A DNA stretch of 10,525 bases from Verrucomicrobiota bacterium (lineage in GTDB: Bacteria > Verrucomicrobiota > Verrucomicrobiia > Methylacidiphilales > Verrucolacustridaceae). Under the pieces are notes generated by a model. The model did no database searches. It had not been told where the DNA came from and saw only the letters and a program-made list of their open reading frames with translations. The stretch is taken from NCBI GenBank assembly GCA_010028775.1, contig RHAF01000041.1, forward strand, positions 1-10,525. Reading direction: 5' to 3'. Below, one piece after another: positions 1 through 6,823 of the stretch; the first letter of the stretch is position 1; every line of letters begins with the position of its first letter. A program made the position numbers and the translations under genes.

Positions 1-1401
1 CTCCCCCCCCACGTTGGCATCCACCTCGTCGAAAATCAAAATGGGCACCTCATCCCTTTCCGCCAGCACGGTCTTAATGCCAAGCATCACCCGCGCCAAT
101 TCCCCGCTGGAGGCAATCGCCCGGAGGGGTCGGGGAGGCTCCCCCGGGTTGGGGGCAAACATCAGTTCGATGGTCTCTCCTCCCTCGGCTCCTGGGTTTT
201 CCAGCTCCTGCAACAACACCTCCAGCCGGCTCTGCCGGAAGCCGAGTCCGCGCAATTGCTCGGTCACCTCACGGGCAAACAGCGGGGCCGCCTTGGCTCT
301 CGCCTTTCCCAGCACCAGACAGGCCTGCCGGTGTTCTTTCTCCGCCTGCTCCATCTCACGGCGAAGCTTTTTTTCGCTACCCTCCGCGTTTGCCAGCTCC
401 TCCTGTCTTTTTTTCAGATCCTCAAGCCTGGTCAACGCCGCCTCCACGCTGCCGCCGTACTTTTTCCTCAATCCCAGGACCACGTTCAGCCTCGCCTCCA
501 TCTCGGCCATCCTCTCGGCGTCCAGACCCACCTGCTCCGCGCGACGCTCGGCCTCCCTGGCCAATTCCCGCAAAACTTCCACCGCCTGCTCGTTCCTCTC
601 CCGCAGCTCCCCGGCCGCCCCGTCCAGCCTCTCCCAGTCGACCAGGGCTTTCTGCACCTTGCCCAGGATCCCCAGCGCGTTTTCCTCCGCGTTCTCCAGC
701 GCCCCGCTGACCTCTGCCGCCAACTCGATGATTCTCCGTCCATGACCCGCCGCCGCATGGTCCCTTTCCAGTTCAACATCCTCGCCGGGCTTTAGCTGGG
801 CCGACTCAAGCTCCTGCACCTGATGATCAATCAGCTCCTTGGTCGAGCCGTCGGTCCCGGCCATCCTTTGCCGAAACTCCACCACCCGGCGGATGGCATC
901 CGTTTTCTTTCCCCAGCATGCCCGGACATCCTCCACCTCTTTTTCCAACCCCGCATGCCGGTCCAAAGCCTTCCTCTGGGTGGCCGGAGAGAGCAACGTC
1001 TGATGATCATGCGGGCCGTGCAGATCCACCAAACGATCCCCCAGCTCCTTCAACACCGCCAAGGTCACCGCTGATCCGTTGAGGAACTGCCGCCCTGAAC
1101 CCGTCGCCCCGATTTGCCGCTTGATGACCAGCGTGCCCTCCGGGTCGGTTTCGATTCCCTTCTCCTCCAGCCATGGGCGAAAAGCTCCCGCCCCGCCCAA
1201 CTCGCCCTCCACCAGGCAAATTTCCGCACCCGTTCTCAGCAACCCCCGATCCGCCCTTTCTCCCAACAGGAGAAGAAATGCATCCACCAGGATGGACTTT
1301 CCCGCACCCGTCTCCCCGGTCAATGCGTTGAAACCCCGGCCCAACTCCCACTCCAACTCCTCCACCACCGCCAGGTTCTTGATCCGGATTCGTCTGAGCA
1401 T
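1..1401 (-). CDS. recN: DNA repair protein RecN (3' end beyond window)
   Basis: RecN is an SMC-like ATPase that acts at double-strand breaks in recombinational repair. The minus-strand frame is open from the start to base 1, giving 467 residues; the family is about 550, so the last 80-90 residues are missing. Seen: Walker A GETGAGKS at residues 29-36, a Gln/His-rich segment (DLHGPHDHQ) typical of RecN after the N-terminal ATPase half, two long charged coiled-coil arms, then the ABC signature region IASSGELAR at 429-437 and Walker B with D-loop (ILIFDEVDAN) at 454-463. The signature has Ser where many RecN have Gly. An in-frame ATG lies six codons upstream (1417-1419), preceded by a stop a few codons further up. 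I chose 1401 because its N-terminus (MLRRIRIKNLA) matches the spacing of E. coli RecN exactly. Neither start has a good ribosome binding site. It is divergent from the hydrolase gene at 1509. Confidence 0.95.
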   Translation of the reverse strand, partial: MLRRIRIKNLAVVEELEWELGRGFNALTGETGAGKSILVDAFLLLLGERADRGLLRTGAEICLVEGELGGAGAFRPWLEEKGIETDPEGTLVIKRQIGATGSGRQFLNGSAVTLAVLKELGDRLVDLHGPHDHQTLLSPATQRKALDRHAGLEKEVEDVRACWGKKTDAIRRVVEFRQRMAGTDGSTKELIDHQVQELESAQLKPGEDVELERDHAAAGHGRRIIELAAEVSGALENAEENALGILGKVQKALVDWERLDGAAGELRERNEQAVEVLRELAREAERRAEQVGLDAERMAEMEARLNVVLGLRKKYGGSVEAALTRLEDLKKRQEELANAEGSEKKLRREMEQAEKEHRQACLVLGKARAKAAPLFAREVTEQLRGLGFRQSRLEVLLQELENPGAEGGETIELMFAPNPGEPPRPLRAIASSGELARVMLGIKTVLAERDEVPILIFDEVDANVGGE

Positions 1402-1508
1402 GGATAGTTTCAATAGCATACCTCGACCGACTCATGGGGGAAAATTTCGCACGGGTCGTCCACTTTCTTCTTTCCTGAACCTCCGCCTCAACCTCAACCT
1501 AGCTGTCC
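1402..1508. promoter_or_regulatory. divergent 5' region between recN and the hydrolase gene
   Basis: The two genes are read away from each other here, so 5' signals for both should lie in or near this stretch (inference from gene order). I could not find a convincing sigma-70 -10/-35 pair on either strand, nor an obvious LexA-type palindrome for recN. The half nearest the hydrolase start is pyrimidine-rich on the plus strand and contains a short hexamer repeat, listed separately. Confidence 0.35.
1474..1501 (+). repeat. tandem CCTCAA-like hexamers
   Basis: Four consecutive six-base units, CCTGAA, CCTCCG, CCTCAA and CCTCAA, are followed by a partial CCT unit. They end only a few bases before the hydrolase ATG. 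On the other strand they read as a purine-rich GGTTGA-like series upstream of recN. The unit is short and imperfect, so chance in a biased leader is possible. Confidence 0.4.
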
Positions 1509-2282
1509 ATGCGAATGACTTTTTTGGGCACCGGAACCTCGCAGGGAGTCCCTATGCTCGCCTGTTCCTGCCGGGTCTGCACCTCCCCCGACCCACGCGA
1601 CCGTCGTTACCGCTCCTCCGTCTGGCTAGAGGACGAAAACCTCAGTGTGGTCATCGACTCTTCTCCCGACTTCCGTTCCCAAGCCCTTCGCGCGGCCATT
1701 CCCCGCCTCGATGCCGTCGTCTACACCCACAGTCACGCCGATCACATCGCGGGCTTTGACGACCTGCGCACCTACTCGGTTAAAAATGGCAACCGTATTC
1801 CCATCTACGCCGACCCCTACACCCTTTCCCGTCTTCACAAGGCCTTTGACTATGCCTTTGATGTCAACCACCGCAACGCCGCCTACGTCTGCCCTGAACC
1901 CCACAGGATCGAGGGCCCCTTCGACCTGGGACCCGTTACATTTGTTCCTCTTGCTGTTCCCCACGGCGGTATCACCACCACCGGCTTCCGCCTCGATCGC
2001 CAGGGGCAACCCAAGGCCGTCTATTTGCCCGACTGCTCCGCTGTCCCTCCCCCCATACGGGACCTGATCCGCAATATTCCGGTCCTGATCATCGATGGAT
2101 TGCGCGATGAACCCCACCCCACCCACCTGACCATTGCCGAGGCCATTGAGGTGGCACACGATATTCGCGCCAAGAAAACGTGGCTGACCCACCTGACCCA
2201 CCTGACCCTTCATGCCGAACGGGAGGCCCTGCTCCCCGCCGATGTCCGGCTCGCCTACGACGGCCTACAGCTGGATCTCTAA
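1509..2282 (+). CDS. PhnP-like MBL-fold metallo-hydrolase
   Basis: 257-residue cytoplasmic metallo-beta-lactamase-fold hydrolase, most like PhnP (a cyclic phosphodiesterase) and related RNase Z-type enzymes. Seen: N-terminal GTGTSQGVP at 7-15; C19, C21 and C24 in a CxCxxC pattern matching the structural zinc site of PhnP; the dinuclear-metal motif THSHADH with H74, H76, D78 and H79; H152, D175 and H228 as the remaining metal ligands; and H231, three residues on, as the likely fourth structural-zinc ligand. All expected ligands are present, so the enzyme should be active. There is no phosphonate (phn) operon nearby, so its substrate is unknown and no symbol is given. The start at 1509 places the Gly-Thr-Gly strand as in the family; a second ATG lies two codons in. 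No clear ribosome binding site is visible. The next gene starts 38 bp downstream on the same strand. Confidence 0.9.
   Translation: MRMTFLGTGTSQGVPMLACSCRVCTSPDPRDRRYRSSVWLEDENLSVVIDSSPDFRSQALRAAIPRLDAVVYTHSHADHIAGFDDLRTYSVKNGNRIPIYADPYTLSRLHKAFDYAFDVNHRNAAYVCPEPHRIEGPFDLGPVTFVPLAVPHGGITTTGFRLDRQGQPKAVYLPDCSAVPPPIRDLIRNIPVLIIDGLRDEPHPTHLTIAEAIEVAHDIRAKKTWLTHLTHLTLHAEREALLPADVRLAYDGLQLDL
2184..2210 (+). repeat. three tandem 9-bp units inside the hydrolase gene
   Basis: CTGACCCAC occurs twice in a row, followed by CTGACCCTT. The repeat encodes the Leu-Thr-His series that carries metal ligand H228 and likely structural ligand H231. The overall spacing to the C-terminus fits the family, so this does not look like an expansion. 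Confidence 0.6.
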
Positions 2283-2320
2283 GTCTTCTCCGCCCCTTCT
2301 TCTCCGCTATCTTTCAAGTC

Positions 2321-4177
2321 ATGGTTCGCTTGATCCCGGGTGTTTTATTGGTGGCCTTGACCGGTTGGGCACATGGTGCGGATTCCGTTCCCATGCCTCC
2401 TCCCGATCAACCTGACCTGGCTGCCCACACTCTGGTGGTATACAACCGGGCTGATCCCGACTCCCAGCCCCTGGCGGAATTTTACGCCAAGGCACGCTCC
2501 ATACCCACGGATCGGGTGGTGGGTCTCGACTGCCCGGTCACCGAGGAAATTCCGCGCGCGGAGTACGAGGCCAAAATCAAAAAACCCCTCGAAGATCTCT
2601 TTGCCACCCGGGGCTGGATGAAGCGGACGGAGAATTTTCTTTCCAATCCGATTTTGGGAATCGAGAGCTCCGTCCCGGTCCAGCAATCCGTGGAAAACCC
2701 CATCTGGATCATGGTTCTGATGCGGGGGATTCCCCTGAAAATAGCCGACGATCCCGCCATTCTGGCCCCGGACAACCTCATGTCCCAGTTGAGAGCCAAC
2801 GCCGCCGCCGTGGATTCCGAGTTGGCCCTGCTCCCCATCACCGGGTTGCCCCTCTATGGCCTGATTGCGAACCCTTATTTTGCCGACAAACGGATTCGCC
2901 CCTTTAGTTCATTCTTCGCCAACTACCTCATCATGGTCTGCCGCCTGGATGCCCCCACCCCGGCAATGGTCCGACGGATGATTCAGGATGCGGTGGAGAC
3001 GGAAAAAACCGAACTCACAGGACGGGCCTATTTTGATATCCGCTCCATTGAGAAAAAAGAGGACCCGTACTGGCTCGGTGATAACTGGATCGAACGTTCT
3101 GCCCTGCTTTTTCAAGCCCGCGGATTCGATGTGGAAATCGATCGCCGCCCGGAGGTGGCCTCCAAACTGGCCCCATGGGACCAGATTGCCTTTTATGCGG
3201 GCTGGTACACGGGGGACTTTCGCGGCCCCTTCGAAAAAACCTCCACCCGTTTTCGCCGGGGAGCCATCGCCTACCACATCCACTCGTTCAGCGCCGAGAC
3301 GGTCCGTTCCGAGACCAAAAACTGGGTTGGCCCCCTCCTGACCCACGGGGCCACCGCCACCATGGGAGCTGTCTACGAGCCCTACCTTCGGTTCACTCCC
3401 GACGTCAGCCTTTTTGTCAGCAGCCTTCTTTCCGGACTTTCCTTTGCCGAATCAGCCTATCAATCCCAACTGGCTCTCTCTTGGATGGTGACGTTCGTCG
3501 GCGACCCTCTTTATCGCCCTTTCCCGCGTAACTTTTACGAAAATCTGGATGCTGCCCAGACCGCCAACACCCCGGACCTCCCCTGGTTGCGACTGCGCAA
3601 GACCCGCCTTCTGGCCAATGCTGGCTCCCTTTCCGAAACCCGAACCTCCGTCAACAAACTCCTCGAGGACTATCCCAAAAACGAGATGATCCTTGAGGGA
3701 GCAGCCGACATCTACCGCGATCTGAACGAAAAAAAGGAAGCCTCGCACCTGTACGAGGAAGCCCTCGACCTGGTGGGAGATCAGGAGCCCCGGGACCGGT
3801 TGAGATTGCTGATGAAGAGCGCGGATCTGGCCCGCAGGGACGACAAAACCAAAACCGCCATGGATTTTTACGAAAAAACCATGAAAGAGTTCCCCGACGC
3901 CTCCAAAGAGCTGGGGTTGGGGGACCGCGCCTTGGCCTATGCCTCAGGCGAGGGAATGGCCGACCTGCCCCCGTCCCTTGCCAAATACAAAAAAGACGTG
4001 GAGGAGGCCCAAATCGCCGCAGCAGTCGCCAAGGCATCCTCCCAACCCCCGGCCCAAAACAAACCCGAGGCCACTCCTGCAGACCAAGCGGCCGTGGCCA
4101 AAGCTGCCGCAGCACCCCGACCGGCCCTTACCGACCCCTCGCTAAAAAGCTCCACCACCAATTCTCCCACCCCATAG
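2321..4177 (+). CDS. exported TIGR03790 family protein with TPR-like C-terminus
   Basis: 618 residues, function unknown. An N-terminal signal peptide is seen: a basic start, a hydrophobic stretch at about 4-16, and a likely cleavage after AHG or AHGA near 19/20. Residues about 35-400 match my recollection of TIGR03790, with VVYNRADPDSQ near 40, IMVLMRGIPLKI at 130-141, an aromatic GWY at 294-296, YHIHSFSA at 318-325, HGATATMG at 342-349, VYEPYL at 351-356 and GDPLY at 394-398. Residues about 425-525 form two or three TPR-like helical pairs, and 565-618 is a low-complexity Ala/Pro/Lys tail. As I recall, the family occurs sporadically and mainly in genomes with exosortase/PEP-CTERM sorting. A GTG at 2180 in the same frame would overlap the upstream gene by about 100 bp and bury the signal peptide behind a Pro/Arg-rich leader, so I use the ATG at 2321. 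It is probably co-transcribed with the hydrolase gene 38 bp upstream and is convergent with hrpB. Confidence 0.85.
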   Translation: MVRLIPGVLLVALTGWAHGADSVPMPPPDQPDLAAHTLVVYNRADPDSQPLAEFYAKARSIPTDRVVGLDCPVTEEIPRAEYEAKIKKPLEDLFATRGWMKRTENFLSNPILGIESSVPVQQSVENPIWIMVLMRGIPLKIADDPAILAPDNLMSQLRANAAAVDSELALLPITGLPLYGLIANPYFADKRIRPFSSFFANYLIMVCRLDAPTPAMVRRMIQDAVETEKTELTGRAYFDIRSIEKKEDPYWLGDNWIERSALLFQARGFDVEIDRRPEVASKLAPWDQIAFYAGWYTGDFRGPFEKTSTRFRRGAIAYHIHSFSAETVRSETKNWVGPLLTHGATATMGAVYEPYLRFTPDVSLFVSSLLSGLSFAESAYQSQLALSWMVTFVGDPLYRPFPRNFYENLDAAQTANTPDLPWLRLRKTRLLANAGSLSETRTSVNKLLEDYPKNEMILEGAADIYRDLNEKKEASHLYEEALDLVGDQEPRDRLRLLMKSADLARRDDKTKTAMDFYEKTMKEFPDASKELGLGDRALAYASGEGMADLPPSLAKYKKDVEEAQIAAAVAKASSQPPAQNKPEATPADQAAVAKAAAAPRPALTDPSLKSSTTNSPTP

Positions 4178-4193
4178 GCGAAAGTTTATCGCC
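4177..4193. terminator. small hairpin between convergent genes (weak terminator candidate)
   Basis: GGCGA and TCGCC form a perfect 5-bp inverted repeat around a 7-base loop. It spans the stop region of the TIGR03790 gene and the stop of hrpB. There is no T-run on either side, so intrinsic termination is uncertain. Confidence 0.25.
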
Positions 4194-6723
4194 AATCGTG
4201 CTTGGGATATTTTCTCTGCAACTCCGGTCGGAGCTTGGGGTAGGTCTTTTCCCAAAATGAATCTAGGTCCCTCGTCACCTGCAAAGGGCGATGATTGGGC
4301 CCCAGAATCTCCATCGTCACAACCACTTTGCCACCCCCAATAACCGGAAGCCTCGACAGTCCGTACAAATCCTGGATCTTGGCCGAAATCACCGCTTCCC
4401 TTCCCTTGCCGTACTTCACTTTGGCGGACTTTCCACCCGGCAAGTCAATCCTCTCGGGCGCCAGGACCTCCAAGCGGGATTCCCTCTCCTTGCCCATCCA
4501 GTTCCGTATTGCGGATAAGACGCTTTTCTCGTTTGCCTGCCTCCAGGTCAGGCAATCCTCGCACTGTGCCTCCAAAACCGTCCGCTGTGCCACCTCATCC
4601 CATATCGGCCACTCCCCTTCCTCCCAGGCGCGCGCCGCCGCCAACCGCTCAAGAAGGACATCCGCCTCCGGGCTCCACCCCGGCCAGGCGCACCTCTTCT
4701 CCAATACCGCACGGGCCAGCACGGCTGCCGCCGCCGGTCCCGCCTCTGCCTCCTTTCTTTTCTCCTCAAGCACCAGATCCCGGAACTTTACCTGCTCCAG
4801 CCACACCACCTTTCGTCCGTTGTCCTCGAAATCCAGTCCACCCTTTTCCGAAAAGTCCTGGGGAAACATCTCTCTCAGCCACTCCTCTTTCACCGCTGTG
4901 ACCAATCCCAAAACCACCTCCACCTCGCCGTCCGTCCGGCCGATCTCCTTGAGCTCCGCCGCCACCACCAGATTTCTGTCCCGTACCACGCTCTCCCGCG
5001 CAATTGTTCCGCTCCTCCCTCCGACCAAACGGCACCGCAGCGTGCCCCCATCTATCCGCCGGCCCAGGTGATCGGAAAAGCCCGCCAGCACGCATTTTCT
5101 AAGCTTCTCCCCGGACGCCGGTGCTTCCTCCACTTTCAAACCCATCGAATGGGAGAGACCAAGAAGCCGATCCCTCACGGCAGTTGCCTCCCGGGCTGTT
5201 CCCCCGTGGATCCCCATCCTCCCGCACGAGCCGGGGTGGAATCTTTCCTTTTCGGCAAACCGCAGGGCACGGAGCCATACAAAAAGATCACTTTCCTCCT
5301 CGGCCTCCCAAAGAATCTCCGCCCCCTCCCCCTTTCTCCCTGCCATTCTCTGCAACAAGGGACGGCCGGAAAGCAGGGCTGCCATGCCTGCCGCCCCGCG
5401 CAAGCACCCCTGTATACCAGCCTCAATCAGCATCCGGGCCAAACGCGGATGCACAGGCCAGCCCGCCATTTTTTTGCCCATCTCGGTCAACCTTCCTCCC
5501 TCACCCTCGGTTGCCCCCAGATCGGCCAGCAATTTCTCCGCCCGCACCACCGAGCGTTCTTCCGGCGGATCCACCCAACGAAATTTCCTCAACCGACCCG
5601 CCCCCGCAGCCGCCAACACCAGAGAGACCTCGGCCAGATCCAGTCGCCGGATCTCCGGCTCCTCCACCTTGGCCCGCTTGCACCAGTCCGCCTCTGTCTC
5701 CAGGCGGACACAAACCCCCGGGGCCGTCCGCCCCGCCCGACCGGCTCGCTGCGCCGCCGAGGCATGACTGATTCGTTCGACCAAAAGGGTCTCCAGACCT
5801 CGGCGTGGGTCATACTTCGCCATCCGGGCCAATCCGCTGTCCACCACCGCCCGGATTCCTTCCAGGGTCAACGAGGTCTCCGCCACGTTGGTCGACACCA
5901 CCACCTTGGGCCGCTCGTATCGCTTCAGCGCCGCATCCTGTTCGGCGGGAGGCATCTCGCCGTGCAGAGCCAAAACCACCGCTTCCCGCTGCCCCAACCG
6001 CGACTCCAAATCCCTGCGGCAGCGGTTGATCTCATAGGCCCCCGGCAAGAAAACCAATACGTCGCCTTTTCCCTGCCGAATCAGTCGCTCAGCCTCCCTC
6101 GCCGCCACCTCCGCCACTCCCGATCCGCTGAGATCTTCCCGTTTGGGCAGATACTCGGTCTCCACCGGAAACATTCTCCCCTCCGATCGCAAAACCTCCG
6201 CCCCGATCGACCGTGCCAGCTTCTCCGTCTCCAGCGTGGCCGACATCACCACCAGAATCAGGTCCGGCCTCAGCGTCTCCTGCAGCTCCAAGATTCTTCC
6301 AAGGGTCAGGTCACCGTAGAGGTGACGTTCGTGAAATTCATCGCAAATCACCGCCTGGATCCCCTCGAGTTTCGGCCGGCTGATCATCTGCCGGACCAAT
6401 ACCCCCTCGGTGACAAACCGGATTCTCGTCTGGGCGGAGGTTAGGTCATCCAACCGGATGGTGTAACCAACCTCAGCCCCGAGCTCCACCCCCCGCTCTT
6501 CCGCCACGCGTTTGGCCAGCATCCTCGCAGCCAGCCTCCGCGGCTGTAAAATCACCACCTGTTCTGCCGTACCCAGAAATCCCCCCTCCAGCAACATTTG
6601 GGGAATCTGCGTCGATTTCCCGGATCCCGTCGGCGCCTCGATGACGATTCGCCTCTTGCCGGCCTGCAGAGCCCGGCCCAAGGGCTCGCGTATCTCCTCG
6701 ATCGGCAATCCACTCTTTGGCAT
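4186..6723 (-). CDS. hrpB: ATP-dependent helicase HrpB (DEAH/RHA family)
   Basis: 845-residue superfamily 2 helicase of the HrpB type, a bacterial relative of DEAH RNA helicases whose physiological substrate is poorly defined. Seen, in order: motif I (APTGSGKST) at 30-38; motif II CDEFHER near 127-133, where DEFH in place of DEAH is typical of HrpB; motif III SAT at 161-163; motif V NVAETSLT at 279-286; motif VI QRAGRAGR at 325-332; a helicase-associated region; and an HrpB-specific C-terminus ending YPKHDWR, matching the family's YPKHPW ending. Length is as expected. A TTG ten codons upstream (6753) could also open the frame, but the ATG at 6721-6723 puts LPIEEIREPL and motif I at normal HrpB spacing and follows GGCGGG. 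The gene is convergent with the TIGR03790 gene and divergent from the permease. No partner gene is evident. Confidence 0.95.
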   Translation of the reverse strand: MPKSGLPIEEIREPLGRALQAGKRRIVIEAPTGSGKSTQIPQMLLEGGFLGTAEQVVILQPRRLAARMLAKRVAEERGVELGAEVGYTIRLDDLTSAQTRIRFVTEGVLVRQMISRPKLEGIQAVICDEFHERHLYGDLTLGRILELQETLRPDLILVVMSATLETEKLARSIGAEVLRSEGRMFPVETEYLPKREDLSGSGVAEVAAREAERLIRQGKGDVLVFLPGAYEINRCRRDLESRLGQREAVVLALHGEMPPAEQDAALKRYERPKVVVSTNVAETSLTLEGIRAVVDSGLARMAKYDPRRGLETLLVERISHASAAQRAGRAGRTAPGVCVRLETEADWCKRAKVEEPEIRRLDLAEVSLVLAAAGAGRLRKFRWVDPPEERSVVRAEKLLADLGATEGEGGRLTEMGKKMAGWPVHPRLARMLIEAGIQGCLRGAAGMAALLSGRPLLQRMAGRKGEGAEILWEAEEESDLFVWLRALRFAEKERFHPGSCGRMGIHGGTAREATAVRDRLLGLSHSMGLKVEEAPASGEKLRKCVLAGFSDHLGRRIDGGTLRCRLVGGRSGTIARESVVRDRNLVVAAELKEIGRTDGEVEVVLGLVTAVKEEWLREMFPQDFSEKGGLDFEDNGRKVVWLEQVKFRDLVLEEKRKEAEAGPAAAAVLARAVLEKRCAWPGWSPEADVLLERLAAARAWEEGEWPIWDEVAQRTVLEAQCEDCLTWRQANEKSVLSAIRNWMGKERESRLEVLAPERIDLPGGKSAKVKYGKGREAVISAKIQDLYGLSRLPVIGGGKVVVTMEILGPNHRPLQVTRDLDSFWEKTYPKLRPELQRKYPKHDWR

Positions 6724-6823
6724 CCCGCCAAACGTAGCCAAAAAGGGACGCAAGAGGGAGACCCTTCGTCCTCAATCTTAATCTTCCACCCTCTGCCACC
6801 GTGCCTTACATTCGCCAGGGTCC
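6724..6823. promoter_or_regulatory. divergent 5' region between hrpB and the permease
   Basis: This 100-bp gap separates two genes read in opposite directions, so it should hold both sets of 5' signals (inference). Weak -10-like matches exist (TACATT at 6807-6812 on plus; TAAGAT on minus from 6775-6780), but neither has a matching -35 at proper spacing. AATCTT is directly repeated around 6774-6785. No riboswitch-like structure is apparent. Confidence 0.3.

Noticed and set aside
14..795. Two overlapping plus-strand open frames opposite recN
   Set aside because: The minus strand encodes RecN continuously through this region; these are Ser/Ala/Pro-rich shadows.
2180..2320. Upstream GTG start for the TIGR03790 gene
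   Set aside because: It would overlap the hydrolase gene by about 100 bp and place a Pro/Arg-rich leader before an evident signal peptide.
3052..3060. Other A-runs in the TIGR03790 gene (also near 2579, 3003, 3872 and 3990) as slippery sites
   Set aside because: They do not place X XXY YYZ in the reading frame, unlike the sites at 3730 and 373.
5068..6444. 458-codon open frame on the plus strand opposite hrpB
   Set aside because: It lies wholly antisense to conserved HrpB helicase domains, has Pro/Arg/His-rich composition, no recognisable domain, and is expected from GC-biased codon use.
6724..6753. TTG start for hrpB
   Set aside because: The ATG at 6723 gives the usual HrpB N-terminal spacing and has a GGCGGG just upstream; the extra ten residues have no support.
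6807..6812. TACATT as a -10 box for the permease
   Set aside because: No -35 match at 16-18 bp spacing, and it would leave only a few bases of leader.
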